Positions 38,380 through 47,075 are shown, counted from the first letter of the stretch. The stretch: DNA of 64,000 bases from an uncultured Sphingomonas sp. (GCF_913776855.1 NZ_CAJYQD010000022.1:1-64000); one strand, 5' to 3'. Made by a program: numbers and translations. The notes: a model not told the origin generated them from the letters alone.

Positions 38380-39042
38380 TCAGTCGGTCGCGACCGTCTT
38401 TTGCTTCGGCGCGGGTGTTTTCGGTTTGAACGCGCACAGGTCGGCGACCGGACAGCGCCAGCATTCCGGACGCCGCGCCTTGCAGATATAGCGGCCGTGC
38501 AGGATCAGCCAGTGATGCGCGTGCAGGCGGAAGGGTTGCGGCACCACCCGCTCCAGCACCGATTCGACTGCGTTGGGCGTCTTGCCTCGCGCAAGGCCGG
38601 TGCGGTTGCCGACGCGGAAGATATGGGTGTCGACCGCGAACGTCTCGGCGCCGAATGCAACATTCATCAAGACATTGGCGGTCTTGCGCCCGACACCGGG
38701 CAGTTTTTCCAGCGCGGCGCGGTCGTTCGGCACCTGTCCGCCATGGTCGGCGATCAGCGCTTCGGACAGGGCGATGACGTTCTTTGCCTTGGTATTGAAC
38801 AGGCCGATGGTGCGGATGTGCTGCTTCAGCCCGTCGAGGCCCAGCGTCACCATCTTTTTCGGCGTGTCGACCGTGGCGAACAGCGCGCGCGTCGCCTTGT
38901 TCACGCCGGCATCGGTCGCCTGCGCCGACAGCACGACCGCGACCAGCAGCGTATAGTCGTTGACCGATTCGAGTTCTGTTTCGGGGTGCGGGTTATCCTC
39001 CGCCAGCCGTCGGAAGAATTCGAAGATGTCGGCCTTCTTCAA
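38380..39042 (-). CDS. nth: Endonuclease III
   Basis: This base-excision repair glycosylase/AP lyase acts on oxidised pyrimidines. The protein (220 aa) has the HhH motif LPGVGRKTANV with the catalytic Lys, the catalytic Asp in VDTHIFR, and the 4Fe-4S ligands CKARRPECWRCPVADLC. The start is probably TTG at 39042 overlapping the dapB stop (TTGA), which gives the canonical LKKADIFEFFRRL; translation would be coupled to dapB. A Lys/Pro-rich tail of about 15 residues follows the cluster. Confidence 0.94.
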   Translation of the reverse strand: MKKADIFEFFRRLAEDNPHPETELESVNDYTLLVAVVLSAQATDAGVNKATRALFATVDTPKKMVTLGLDGLKQHIRTIGLFNTKAKNVIALSEALIADHGGQVPNDRAALEKLPGVGRKTANVLMNVAFGAETFAVDTHIFRVGNRTGLARGKTPNAVESVLERVVPQPFRLHAHHWLILHGRYICKARRPECWRCPVADLCAFKPKTPAPKQKTVATD

Positions 39043-39767
39043 ACGCCCAGCACCGCATCCATCGTGTAGCGGCCGGCCGGTGCGCTCGCCAGCCACAGCG
39101 CGGCGCGCACCGCGCCGCGGGCGAACAGGGCGCGGTCGTCGGCGCGGTGGCCGAGTTCGATCCGCTCCCCCTCGCCCGCGAACACGACCTGATGATCGCC
39201 GACGATCGTGCCGCCGCGCAGCGAGGCGAAGCCGATCGTGCCGCCAGCGCGCGCACCGACCAGCCCGGCGCGGCCGATCACGCCGCTGTCGGCAAGGGTC
39301 GTGCCCATCCCCTCTGCCGCCGCGTCGCCCAGCATGAGCGCGGTGCCTGATGGCGCATCGACCTTCAGCCGATGGTGGCTCTCGACGATTTCGATGTCCC
39401 AGTCGGGGCCGAGCCGCCGCGCGGCGTCGCGCACCAGCCGCGACAGGAGCGCGATGCCGAGCGAGGTATTGCCGGTCTGCAGCACGGCAACTTCGGCGGC
39501 GGCTTCGTCGATCATCGCGTGGTGGCGGTCGTTCAGGCCGGTCGTGCCAATGACGATCGGGGTGCCCGTTCCGCGCGCGGCGGCCAGATTGGCCGCCAGT
39601 GCTTTGGGTGAGGAAAAATCGACCAGCACATCGGCGCGCGACGCCAGATCGACCGGATCACCGCCCTGATCGACGCCGCCGGCCAGCGTTTCGCCGACCC
39701 GTTCGATCTCCTGCGCGATCGCGCGTCCCATTCGGCCCTGCCATCCGAAGATACCGATGCTGGTCAC
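39039..39767 (-). CDS. dapB: 4-hydroxy-tetrahydrodipicolinate reductase
   Basis: DapB reduces the dihydrodipicolinate precursor for lysine and meso-DAP. The protein (242 aa) has GWQGRMGRAIAQE (NADPH binding), VDFSSP, IVESHHRLKVDAPSGTAL (catalytic His and Lys) and GTIGFASLRGGTIVG. The start is GTG at 39767, preceded by GGGAA. It is the upstream partner of nth. Confidence 0.96.
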   Translation of the reverse strand: MTSIGIFGWQGRMGRAIAQEIERVGETLAGGVDQGGDPVDLASRADVLVDFSSPKALAANLAAARGTGTPIVIGTTGLNDRHHAMIDEAAAEVAVLQTGNTSLGIALLSRLVRDAARRLGPDWDIEIVESHHRLKVDAPSGTALMLGDAAAEGMGTTLADSGVIGRAGLVGARAGGTIGFASLRGGTIVGDHQVVFAGEGERIELGHRADDRALFARGAVRAALWLASAPAGRYTMDAVLGV

Positions 39768-39880
39768 TGGTTCCCGTCCGCCTGCTTCGCGCGGTCGCCC
39801 GACGCGACCCCGGCTCCGCGCGGTCCATGGCCCCGGCGGCAGGGATGTGCAAGCGATTGTGCCAGTCGATGGCGACTGCC

Positions 39881-40240
39881 TTAGCGCTGGACCGACGCGA
39901 CCGGTGCCTCGGCATATTTCGGATCGTTCGGATCGAAATCCGGCTGCGGATCGAAGGTGCGCGACGTCAGCGCGACATTGCCGAGGCCCAGCAGCTTGAA
40001 CGTGCCGATCTTGAAGATTTTGGGCGGGCTGCCCGCGCGTTCGACGGTCACCGCATCGACATGCAGGTCGCCATGCCTGGTCCACAGCATATGGGGGGCC
40101 AGGATCATGTCCATGTTGTTGTAGCGCACCGACAGGCAGATCCGCTGCATCAGGGCGAAGCGGATGATGTCGCTGAGCGAGGCGCGCAGCTCTTCCGTGG
40201 CGGTGTCGGTCGCGGACTCAGGGGCGGCGTCGTTGTGCAT
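39881..40240 (-). CDS. Conserved hypothetical, WYL-like
   Basis: The 119-residue protein has no signal peptide. Residues 35-100 (ICLSVRYNN, LAPHMLW, DLHVDAVTVERAG, IFKIGTFKLLGLG) look like a beta-rich small domain resembling a WYL ligand-binding module without a helix-turn-helix, but the match is weak. The acidic Ser/Thr N-terminus and the DPNDPKYAEAP tail look disordered. Function unknown. Confidence 0.65.
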   Translation of the reverse strand: MHNDAAPESATDTATEELRASLSDIIRFALMQRICLSVRYNNMDMILAPHMLWTRHGDLHVDAVTVERAGSPPKIFKIGTFKLLGLGNVALTSRTFDPQPDFDPNDPKYAEAPVASVQR

Positions 40241-40288
40241 CGCAGCAATAGGTAACGATTGCGACAGCCGCCAGCAAGGGGGGCGGTT

Positions 40289-40810
40289 TCATCCAAAAGC
40301 CCAAATCGCCATCACCCGCCCCGGCGAAAAGGCGAACAGGCCGGGGATGATCATCGCGCCGAGGAACATGCCCACCAACCGGCGGCGATGGCTGGGGATG
40401 TCGCCCGCGCGTGCCGCGGCGATCGATGCCCATGCGGCCGCCAGCGTCACCGGCACGAAGATATGAATCCACGAAAAGCTGCCATGGTTGAGTTCGCGGA
40501 TGAGCAGCGCGCTGAGCGCGGTCGACGCCATCAACGCCATCCAGATCCGACCGAGCAGCCGGTGCCGCCCCCCGCCCTTGCGCGTCAGCAGGATATATAG
40601 GCCAAGCGGGATGGCGGGTAGCACACTCATCAGATGGATGGCGACCGCCACGTCGTGCGCGGCCGGCGCGGTGGGTGCCATGCCGGTCGCGGCACGAACC
40701 AGCGCGAGCAGGCTGAGCAGGCTGAGCGCACTGCCACTCGCCACCATCGCCCCACGCAGCAGCGGCGAGACATCGGTCGGGCGAACGGCGGTCGGGGCGG
40801 TGGCGGACAT
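40289..40810 (-). CDS. DUF2306-like membrane protein
   Basis: The 173-residue protein has four hydrophobic helices and the DUF2306 features HDVAVAIHLMSVLPAIPLG, RHRLLGRIWM, and FSWIHIFVPVT, with histidines in helices as in heme- or quinone-binding small membrane proteins. ATG at 40810 has AGGAAG upstream. Divergent from the LytTR gene across 218 nt; DUF2306 genes commonly sit beside LytTR regulators. Function unknown. Confidence 0.82.
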   Translation of the reverse strand: MSATAPTAVRPTDVSPLLRGAMVASGSALSLLSLLALVRAATGMAPTAPAAHDVAVAIHLMSVLPAIPLGLYILLTRKGGGRHRLLGRIWMALMASTALSALLIRELNHGSFSWIHIFVPVTLAAAWASIAAARAGDIPSHRRRLVGMFLGAMIIPGLFAFSPGRVMAIWAFG

Positions 40811-41028
40811 GCTGGAGCTTCCTGTTGGTCGGTGTCGTCCCTGCCGTGCCGCCATGCCGCTCGCCGGCAAGGCGATGTTCGCGAAGTGCGGCCGTCGCAT
40901 CGCGGATCGTCCGCCCTGCCCGTTCGCGATGCGCGAAATGGCAGCGTCTGACAGAGCGAACGTGCCAATCGTCGGCGAGCGCGCTATCGGAAGGACGCCC
41001 TCCGACCTGATTCCAACCCGAGCCGCTT

Positions 41029-41841
41029 ATGCCCGATGCCCGCCGATTGCTGATCGACCTGACCATCATGTCGGTCGTCGGCATGGTGCTGGCGGTGCTG
41101 GGGCCGTTCGGCAGCTTCGCCATGCCGTTCGCGCTGCGCCTGGCCTATTGGCTCGGCATCGCGCTGGCCGGCTATGCCCTGTACCTGCCCGCGACGGTCG
41201 GCGCGACCCGACTGGCCGCGCGACTGGCCTTGTCGGAAGCGGGGCTGTGGATCGCGGCCTGTGTCGTCGCCACCGTGCCGATGACAATGGTCGTATGGGC
41301 CGTCGAAGGGCTGTGGCATCCGCTGCGCCCACCTTCGGCGCAGCAATGGCTGGCGAGCTATGCCAACGTCCTGATCCTTGGGTCGGCGATCACGTCGATC
41401 TTCTGGTTCGGGCGGGCGCGGCGGCTGCGGGCGGCGGTGCCGATGCCTATCGCCGCGCCGATCGTCCCAGCTCCAGCAGTTGCCTCCCCCGCGCCGCCGT
41501 TCCTCGACCGCCTGCCCCCGCATCTCGGCCGCGACCTGATCGCGCTGGAGATGGAGGACCATTATGTTCGTGCGCACACGCCCGCCGGATCGACGCTGAT
41601 CCTGATGCGGATGCGCGACGCGGTGGGCGAGCTGTCCGGCGTCGAGGGCGCGCAGGTCCATCGCAGCTGGTGGGTCGCGCGCGGCCATGTGACGGGCACG
41701 GAGCGCGACGGGCGCAACCTTCGCCTGCTGCTGACCGGCGGGATCGCGGCGCCGGTCGCACGCGGCCAGACGGAGGCGTTGCAGGCGGCCGGCTGGCCCG
41801 TACGCAGCACGACGGTTTCATCGCGCGCCGCAATCGGCTAG
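41029..41841 (+). CDS. LytTR DNA-binding regulator with membrane helices
   Basis: The protein (270 aa) has four N-terminal transmembrane helices (about 5-120) and a C-terminal LytTR domain (about 165-262) with LGRDLIALEMEDHYVRAHT, MRMRDAVGELSG, QVHRSWWVARGHV typical of the family. Membrane-tethered LytTR proteins without a receiver domain often control an adjacent membrane gene, here the divergent DUF2306 gene. Starts the plus-strand cluster; crcB begins 13 nt after its stop. Confidence 0.9.
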   Translation: MPDARRLLIDLTIMSVVGMVLAVLGPFGSFAMPFALRLAYWLGIALAGYALYLPATVGATRLAARLALSEAGLWIAACVVATVPMTMVVWAVEGLWHPLRPPSAQQWLASYANVLILGSAITSIFWFGRARRLRAAVPMPIAAPIVPAPAVASPAPPFLDRLPPHLGRDLIALEMEDHYVRAHTPAGSTLILMRMRDAVGELSGVEGAQVHRSWWVARGHVTGTERDGRNLRLLLTGGIAAPVARGQTEALQAAGWPVRSTTVSSRAAIG

Positions 41842-41854
41842 GCGACAGCCGATC

Positions 41855-42229
41855 ATGGGAAATCTCTTTATCGTCATGGCCGGCGGCGCGATCGGCGCCG
41901 GCCTGCGACATCTCTTCGGGCGCTGGACGCTCACGACCTTTGGCCCCGGCTACCCGTGGGGAACGCTGGGCGTCAACCTGATCGGCGGGCTGGCGATGGG
42001 ATTGCTGGTGGGGCTGCTGGCCCGCCAGGGCGGCAACGAACAGGTCCGGCTGGCGCTGGGCGTCGGGGTGCTGGGGGGGTTCACGACCTTTTCGGCCTTT
42101 TCGCTCGACCTGGTGAACATGATCGAGCGCGGCGCGCTGGCAGAGGGGCTGGGTTATGCGTTGCTATCGGTAATCGGTGCGGCGACGGCGCTGTTCGCTG
42201 GCCTGTATATGACGCGGGGGGCGGCATGA
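41855..42229 (+). CDS. crcB: Fluoride ion channel CrcB/Fluc
   Basis: The small dimeric fluoride exporter (124 aa) has four helices and the family signature GGFTTFSAFSLD near residue 75, GVNLIGG near 45 and the GAGLRHLFGRW N-terminal loop. No fluoride riboswitch is evident because the gene lies 13 nt after the LytTR stop. It is translationally coupled (ATGA) to the pseudouridine synthase gene. Confidence 0.95.
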   Translation: MGNLFIVMAGGAIGAGLRHLFGRWTLTTFGPGYPWGTLGVNLIGGLAMGLLVGLLARQGGNEQVRLALGVGVLGGFTTFSAFSLDLVNMIERGALAEGLGYALLSVIGAATALFAGLYMTRGAA

Positions 42230-43320
42230 GCGAGAACGACGTCCGGCAATTCACGGTCGGGACCGATGACGACGGCATCCGGCTCGACCGCTGGTTCAAG
42301 CGGCATCTGCCCGATACCAGCTTCAACACCGTGTCGCGCTGGGCGCGGACCGGGCAGTTGCGTATCGATGGCGGCCGCGCCCAGCCGGGCGCGCGCCTGT
42401 CCGCAGGCCAGGTGCTGCGCGTCCCGCCGCCCGAATCGGCGATCGTCGCCCAGCCGAAACCGAAGGCCGAGCGCCCGCCGCTGTCGGCCGAACAGACCGA
42501 GTTCGCGCAAGGCCTCGTCATCCACCGCGACAAGCAGGCGCTGGTGCTGAACAAGCCGCCGGGCCTCGCGACGCAGGGCGGGACCAAGACCCACGACCAT
42601 GTCGACGGGCTGCTCGACGCGCTGCAGTTCGATGGCGAGAGCCGGCCGAAGCTGGTCCACCGGCTGGACAAGGATACGTCGGGCGCGCTGCTGATCGCGC
42701 GCACCGCGCGGGCGGCGGCGTTCTTTGCCAAGTCGTTTTCGGGGCGGACCGCGAAAAAGGTCTATTGGGCACTGGTCGTCGGCATTCCCGACATTTCCGA
42801 CGGCATCGTCGACCTGCCGCTGGCCAAGCAGCCGGGCACCGGTGGCGAAAAGATGCATGTCGACGAAGCGGAAGGGCAGCCTGCCCGCTCGCGCTACCGC
42901 GTGATCGAACGCGTCGGCAATCGCGCGGCATGGGTCGAGCTGCAGCCCTTTACCGGGCGCACCCACCAGCTGCGCGTGCATATGTCGGCGATCGGCCACC
43001 CGATCGTCGGGGACGGCAAATATGGCGGGCAGGCGGCGTTCCTGACCGGTGGGGTCAGCCGCAAGATGCACCTGCACGCGCGCCGCATCCGCATCGATCA
43101 TCCCGATGGCGGACAGGTCGACGTGACCGCCGAACTGCCGCCGCACTTTGCCGAGAGCATCGATCTGCTGGGCTTCGACCTGAGCCTTGGCAATGCGATG
43201 ATCGACGATGCCCCGCCGCCGGTGACCAAGGCCGATCTGAAGGCCAAGGCGAAGGCGCACGCCAAGAACTATCGCAAGGAACGGCGCGGCGAGCGGCGGT
43301 CGCGGGGCCAGCGCGACTGA
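42226..43320 (+). CDS. RluA/RluC-family pseudouridine synthase
   Basis: The protein (364 aa) has an N-terminal S4-like RNA-binding domain (about 15-75; IRLDRWFKRHLP ... QLRIDGGRAQPGARLSAGQ) and an RluA catalytic domain with HRLDKDTSGALLIA (catalytic Asp), KVYWALV, and GRTHQLRVHMSAIGHPIVGD. A long C-terminal Lys/Arg-rich tail (about 315-364) may help bind rRNA. RluC or RluD specificity cannot be read from sequence. Overlaps crcB (ATGA) and the next gene (TGATG). Confidence 0.93.
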   Translation: MSENDVRQFTVGTDDDGIRLDRWFKRHLPDTSFNTVSRWARTGQLRIDGGRAQPGARLSAGQVLRVPPPESAIVAQPKPKAERPPLSAEQTEFAQGLVIHRDKQALVLNKPPGLATQGGTKTHDHVDGLLDALQFDGESRPKLVHRLDKDTSGALLIARTARAAAFFAKSFSGRTAKKVYWALVVGIPDISDGIVDLPLAKQPGTGGEKMHVDEAEGQPARSRYRVIERVGNRAAWVELQPFTGRTHQLRVHMSAIGHPIVGDGKYGGQAAFLTGGVSRKMHLHARRIRIDHPDGGQVDVTAELPPHFAESIDLLGFDLSLGNAMIDDAPPPVTKADLKAKAKAHAKNYRKERRGERRSRGQRD

Positions 43321-43895
43321 TGCACCCGGACGCGACCTTTCGGATGGACGAGGATGCGGCGCGGGCGTTCGTCCGTGACGAGGGTTTCGGCATGTTGTTC
43401 GCCACCACCCCCGACGGCCCGCGCGTGGCACAGGTGCCGGTGGTGTCCGCGGCGGACGGCACGCTGCGTTTCCATCTGGGACGGCGCAATGCGATGACGC
43501 CGCATCTGGCGGGCGCGACCGCACTGTTCGTGGTGCAGGGGCCGCACGCCTACATCTCGCCGCGCTGGTACGACACCGGACCGGATGCGGTGCCGACGTG
43601 GAACTATGTGTCGGTCGAGGTGGAGGGCATCGTCCACCCGATCGACCGCATGGGCTTACGCGAACAGGTCGACGCGATGGCCGACAGATACGAAGCCGAA
43701 CCGAAATGGTCGGTTGCCGGCATGGACCCGCGCAAGGCCGACGGATTGTTCGGCGCGATCACCGGATTCGAACTGGTGCCGACGGCATGGCGCGGCACCG
43801 TCAAGCTGGGTCAGAACAAGCCCGCCGTCGTGCGTGATCGCGTTGCCCGCGCGCTGGGCGACCATCCACTGGCGGCATGGACGCGTGGCGCATGA
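43320..43895 (+). CDS. FMN-binding PaiB-like protein
   Basis: The 191-residue protein matches the PaiB family of FMN-binding split-barrel proteins, described in Bacillus as negative regulators of sporulation and protease genes. Visible family features are MHPDATFRMDEDAARAFV, PVVSAADGTLRFHLGRRN, HAYISPRWYDTG and VPTWNYVSVEVEG. In proteobacteria its role is unknown. It lies inside the crcB operon and overlaps both neighbours. Confidence 0.88.
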   Translation: MHPDATFRMDEDAARAFVRDEGFGMLFATTPDGPRVAQVPVVSAADGTLRFHLGRRNAMTPHLAGATALFVVQGPHAYISPRWYDTGPDAVPTWNYVSVEVEGIVHPIDRMGLREQVDAMADRYEAEPKWSVAGMDPRKADGLFGAITGFELVPTAWRGTVKLGQNKPAVVRDRVARALGDHPLAAWTRGA

Positions 43896-44551
43896 TTCGC
43901 CTTGCCGTGTTCGATTGCGACGGGACGCTGGCCGATGGGCAGGCGAATATCTGCCTCGCCATGGCGCTGGCTTTTGCCGATGCCGGCCTGGCCGAACCCG
44001 ATCCGCGCGCGGTGCGGCAGATCGTGGGATTGAGCCTGCCGCAAGCGGTCGCGATGCTGGTGCCCGACCGCGATGCCGAGCTGCACGATGCGGTGGCGGA
44101 GGGGTATAAGCGGCATTTCCGTGCGATGCGGACCGACGGGCGGCTGGCCGAGGAGCCGTTGTTCCCCGGCATCGCCGATGCGCTGACTGCGCTGCTCGAC
44201 GGGGGATGGACGCTGGGCGTGGCGACCGGCAAGTCGGATCGGGGCCTTGCGCTGCTGCTGGCGCATCACGGCCTGACGCACCATTTCACGACCTTGCAGA
44301 CCGCCGATCGCCACCCGTCAAAGCCACATCCGGCGATGCTCTATGCCGCGATGGCCGAAGCGGGGGCGATGTCCGAAGCGACGGTGATGATCGGTGATAC
44401 CGGGTTCGACATGGCGATGGCGGTCGCGGCGGGAACGCGGGCGATCGGCGTCACCTGGGGCTATCACGACCGTGACACGTTGATCGCCGCCGGTGCGCAC
44501 CAGATGTGCGACGATGCCGCTCTGCTCCCTGCCCTGCTGGACATGTCATGA
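43892..44551 (+). CDS. HAD-superfamily phosphatase (Gph-like)
   Basis: The protein (219 aa) has HAD motif I FDCDGTLAD, a helical cap domain, motif II VATGKS, motif III Lys in SKPHPAM and motif IV IGDTGFDMAMA. It resembles phosphoglycolate phosphatases. Start at 43892 (MIRLAVF) overlaps the preceding stop as ATGA; an in-frame ATG at 43877 would add five residues. Substrate not determined. Confidence 0.88.
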   Translation: MIRLAVFDCDGTLADGQANICLAMALAFADAGLAEPDPRAVRQIVGLSLPQAVAMLVPDRDAELHDAVAEGYKRHFRAMRTDGRLAEEPLFPGIADALTALLDGGWTLGVATGKSDRGLALLLAHHGLTHHFTTLQTADRHPSKPHPAMLYAAMAEAGAMSEATVMIGDTGFDMAMAVAAGTRAIGVTWGYHDRDTLIAAGAHQMCDDAALLPALLDMS

Positions 44552-44757
44552 ACCCTGACCAAACCGCCCGCAACCGCTGGCTCGCGCTGGTCGCGATCCG
44601 CATCGTGACCGCGATGGGCGCGGTGTTCGGCCTGATCGTGCTGGCACGCGCGTCCGATACCGCGATGCGGGTACTGGGCGCGGCGATCGTGCTGTCGGCG
44701 CTGTATGCGATGGCGGTCGTGCCGCGTGGCTTCATCGCGAAGTGGCGTAGCAAGTGA
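44548..44757 (+). CDS. Small two-helix membrane protein
   Basis: The 69-residue protein has two hydrophobic segments (about 12-33 and 41-58) ending in VPRGFIAKWRSK. It overlaps the HAD gene (ATGA) and the ATP12 gene (GTGA). The conserved pairing with ATP12-like genes in sphingomonads, if confirmed, would suggest a role at the membrane near ATP synthase assembly; this is inference. Confidence 0.8.
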   Translation: MNPDQTARNRWLALVAIRIVTAMGAVFGLIVLARASDTAMRVLGAAIVLSALYAMAVVPRGFIAKWRSK

Positions 44758-45437
44758 AGCGCTTCTGGCAGGACGTTGCGGTCACGCCCGATGGCGGCAT
44801 CGCGCTGGACGGCCGGCCGGTGCGTACGCCGGGGCGGCTGCCGCTGGTCGCGCCGTTTCCCGCGCTGGCCGAGGCGATCGCCGGGGAGTGGCGCGCGGTG
44901 GGAGAGACGATCGACCCGCGCGCGATGCCGCTGACCGGCCTCGCCAATGCCGCGATCGAGCGGATCGCACCCGACGCACCGGCCTTTGCCGGCGGGATTG
45001 CGGTGTACGGCGGCAGCGACCTGCTATGCTATCGCGCCGAAGTCGGACCGCTGGCGGAGCGGCAGGCGGCGGCATGGGACCCGGTGCTGGACTGGGCGCG
45101 CGGGCGGTACGGCGTCGACTTCATCGTCACCGATGGCGTGATGCCTGTCGAACAGCCGCCGCTGACTCTTGCCCGGCTGCGCGAGGCGGTGGTCGCGCTG
45201 TCGCCCTGGACGCTGGCGCCGCTGTCGCCGATCGTGTCGCTGACCGGATCGCTGCTGCTGGGGCTGGCCCTGGTCCAGGGCGCGATCGATGCCGACGCCG
45301 CCTGGGCCGCGACCCATGTCGACGAGGACTGGCAGATCGAACAATGGGGCGAGGACGCGCTGGCCGCCGAAACCCGTGCCGTGCGCGCGGCCGAATATCG
45401 CGCGGCGATCCGCTTCCTCGACCTTATCCGCGCCTGA
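44754..45437 (+). CDS. ATP12-family F1-ATPase assembly chaperone
   Basis: The 227-residue protein matches the ATP12 family, which in mitochondria and alphaproteobacteria helps the F1 alpha subunit assemble. Visible features: KRFWQDVAVTPDGG, ALDGRPVRTPGRLPL, AIAGEWRAVGETIDP, PLTGLANAAIERI and ATHVDEDWQIEQWGED. The start is GTG at 44754, overlapping the upstream stop. The end overlaps the convergent LacI gene by 14 nt. Confidence 0.94.
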   Translation: MKRFWQDVAVTPDGGIALDGRPVRTPGRLPLVAPFPALAEAIAGEWRAVGETIDPRAMPLTGLANAAIERIAPDAPAFAGGIAVYGGSDLLCYRAEVGPLAERQAAAWDPVLDWARGRYGVDFIVTDGVMPVEQPPLTLARLREAVVALSPWTLAPLSPIVSLTGSLLLGLALVQGAIDADAAWAATHVDEDWQIEQWGEDALAAETRAVRAAEYRAAIRFLDLIRA

Positions 45438-46428
45438 CCGGGCCGCACGACCCGCCGATCGACAGCGACAGCGTGGCCGATAGCGGCGTGTCGTCACCGC
45501 CCCCCTCGATTCCGTCGATCAGTCGCGTCGTAATCGCCGCCGCCATGTCGGCGATCGGCCGATGCACGGTGGTGAGTGCCGGGGTCAGCATCCGTGCAAG
45601 AATGCTGCCGTCGAACCCGACGACCGACAGGTCGCCTGGCACGTCGAGCGATCGTCCCGCCGCGACCTTCAGCACCGCCGCCGCCATCACGTCGTTGGCG
45701 GCAAAGATCGCGGTCGGCAGGGGATCGGTCGCCAGCAGCCGGACCGCCGCCGCCACGCCGCTGTCGAACCCGTAATCGCCCTCGGCCTCCTGCGTCAGGG
45801 TCAGGCCGTGGCTGGCCAGTCCGGCGACGAACCCGGCGCGCCGCTCCTGCGCGGAATGGGCGCTGGCGGGGCCGGACAGCAAGGCGATCCGGCGATGGCC
45901 GAGCGCCACCAGGTGATCGGCGACCGCCCGCGCGGCGCCCCGCTCGTCCGATACCAGCACTGCGCCATAACCCGACAGCGCGACCGAAGAGAGCGCGACC
46001 GCCAGCACGCCCGCGCGGCCCAGCGCCTCGGCGACCCCGGCAACGCCCGATACCGGCGGCACGACCACCACGCCGTCGACCCGCGACCGCCCGGCGAAAT
46101 CGAGGACATCCGCCACCGGATCGCCGTCCCCCGACGCGACCGGATGCACCACCAGTTCATAGCCGCGCGCCACCGCCGCGCCGACGATACCGCGCTGCAG
46201 CGGGTCCAGCACCAGCGCATTGCGGTCGTTATGGACCAGTCCCAGCAGGAACGACCGCCCGGTTGCCAAGCCCCGCGCCCGTGCGCTGGGCCGGAAATGC
46301 AGCGCGGCGACCACCGCCTCGACCTGTTCGCGGGTCGCGGCATTGACCAGCGGCGAGCGGTTCAGCACGCGTGAGACGGTACGGATCGACACCCCCGCCC
46401 GCGCCGCGACATCGGCGATCGTCGTCAT
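45424..46428 (-). CDS. LacI-family transcriptional regulator
   Basis: The protein (334 aa) has the LacI helix-turn-helix MTTIADVAARAGVSIRTVSR with hinge SARARGLATG, followed by a periplasmic-binding-like ligand domain (about 60-330). The nearest sugar genes are not in the window, so its regulon is unknown. It ends within the ATP12 gene (convergent overlap). A 22-codon micro-ORF lies upstream on the same strand. Confidence 0.92.
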   Translation of the reverse strand: MTTIADVAARAGVSIRTVSRVLNRSPLVNAATREQVEAVVAALHFRPSARARGLATGRSFLLGLVHNDRNALVLDPLQRGIVGAAVARGYELVVHPVASGDGDPVADVLDFAGRSRVDGVVVVPPVSGVAGVAEALGRAGVLAVALSSVALSGYGAVLVSDERGAARAVADHLVALGHRRIALLSGPASAHSAQERRAGFVAGLASHGLTLTQEAEGDYGFDSGVAAAVRLLATDPLPTAIFAANDVMAAAVLKVAAGRSLDVPGDLSVVGFDGSILARMLTPALTTVHRPIADMAAAITTRLIDGIEGGGDDTPLSATLSLSIGGSCGPVRRG

Positions 46429-46491
46429 GCGGCACGTCCCGAACGGAAAACGACATGCGGGACGGAGACTGCCTCGGCCGTCTCCGCCCCG

Positions 46492-46560
46492 TCATGGTTC
46501 AGCGATGCGGCGGCCAAGGGAGCGAACCGCCGCATCGTCTGGATCGTCAGCAACCGGCAT
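46492..46560 (-). CDS. Candidate 22-residue micro-ORF upstream of LacI gene
   Basis: The minus-strand ATG at 46560 is directly preceded by AAGGAGGAG, and the frame reads MPVADDPDDAAVRSLGRRIA then EP and stop at 46492. The ribosome-binding site is very strong although close to the ATG. A 10-bp inverted repeat (46504-46513 with 46527-46536) lies inside the frame. It may be a leader peptide, or the surviving start of a lost gene. No family recognised. Confidence 0.35.
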   Translation of the reverse strand: MPVADDPDDAAVRSLGRRIAEP

Positions 46561-46619
46561 CTCCTCCTTGGCCCTACGTACGCAAGGCATAGGCGAAGCC
46601 GCTCGCTGCTGTCGAACGA

Positions 46620-47045
46620 TCAGGCAAGGGTCAGGCCGACATCGACATTGCCGCGCGTCGCGTTCGAATAGGGGCAGATGCCGTGCGCGGTGTCGACCAA
46701 CGCCTGTGCCTGCTGCGGATCGAGGCCGGGCACCGACACCTTAAGGTTTGCAGTGATGCCGAACCCGCCGAGCGAACGCGGACCGATGCCGACGGTCGCG
46801 GTCACCGCGACATCGTTCGGCACCTTGATGCCCAGCTGCTGCCCCGCGACCTTCATCGCGCCGATGAAGCAGGCGGCATAGCCCGCCGCGAACAGTTGTT
46901 CCGGGTTGCTGCCGTCACCGCCAGCGCCGCCCAGTTCGCGCGGCGTCGACAGCTTGACCTCGAACCGGCCGTCCTCGCTGCGCGCATGGCCCTCGCGGCC
47001 CCCGGTGGCGGTAGCAGTGGTGCTATATTTGACGTCGACCGACAT
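46620..47045 (-). CDS. ohr: Organic hydroperoxide resistance protein Ohr
   Basis: Ohr is a thiol peroxidase reducing organic hydroperoxides with lipoylated partners. The 141-residue OsmC-fold protein has Cys59 (GYAACFIGAM) and Cys124 (HGICPYSNATRGN), plus the conserved Arg near the N-terminus (GREGHARSEDG). Divergent from the OhrR gene, with palindromic sites between them, the classic repressor-target arrangement. Confidence 0.96.
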   Translation of the reverse strand: MSVDVKYSTTATATGGREGHARSEDGRFEVKLSTPRELGGAGGDGSNPEQLFAAGYAACFIGAMKVAGQQLGIKVPNDVAVTATVGIGPRSLGGFGITANLKVSVPGLDPQQAQALVDTAHGICPYSNATRGNVDVGLTLA

Positions 47046-47063
47046 GGCGGATGCTCCATTTAT

Positions 47064-47075
47064 TTATCGCGATAA
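47064..47075. promoter_or_regulatory. OhrR operator site 1
   Basis: TTATCGCGATAA, a perfect 12-bp palindrome 18 nt upstream of the ohr start. Recurs with one change at 47113-47124. Confidence 0.6.

Noticed and set aside
41842..41854. Fluoride riboswitch before crcB
   Set aside because: Only 13 nt separate crcB from the preceding stop; no room for the aptamer.
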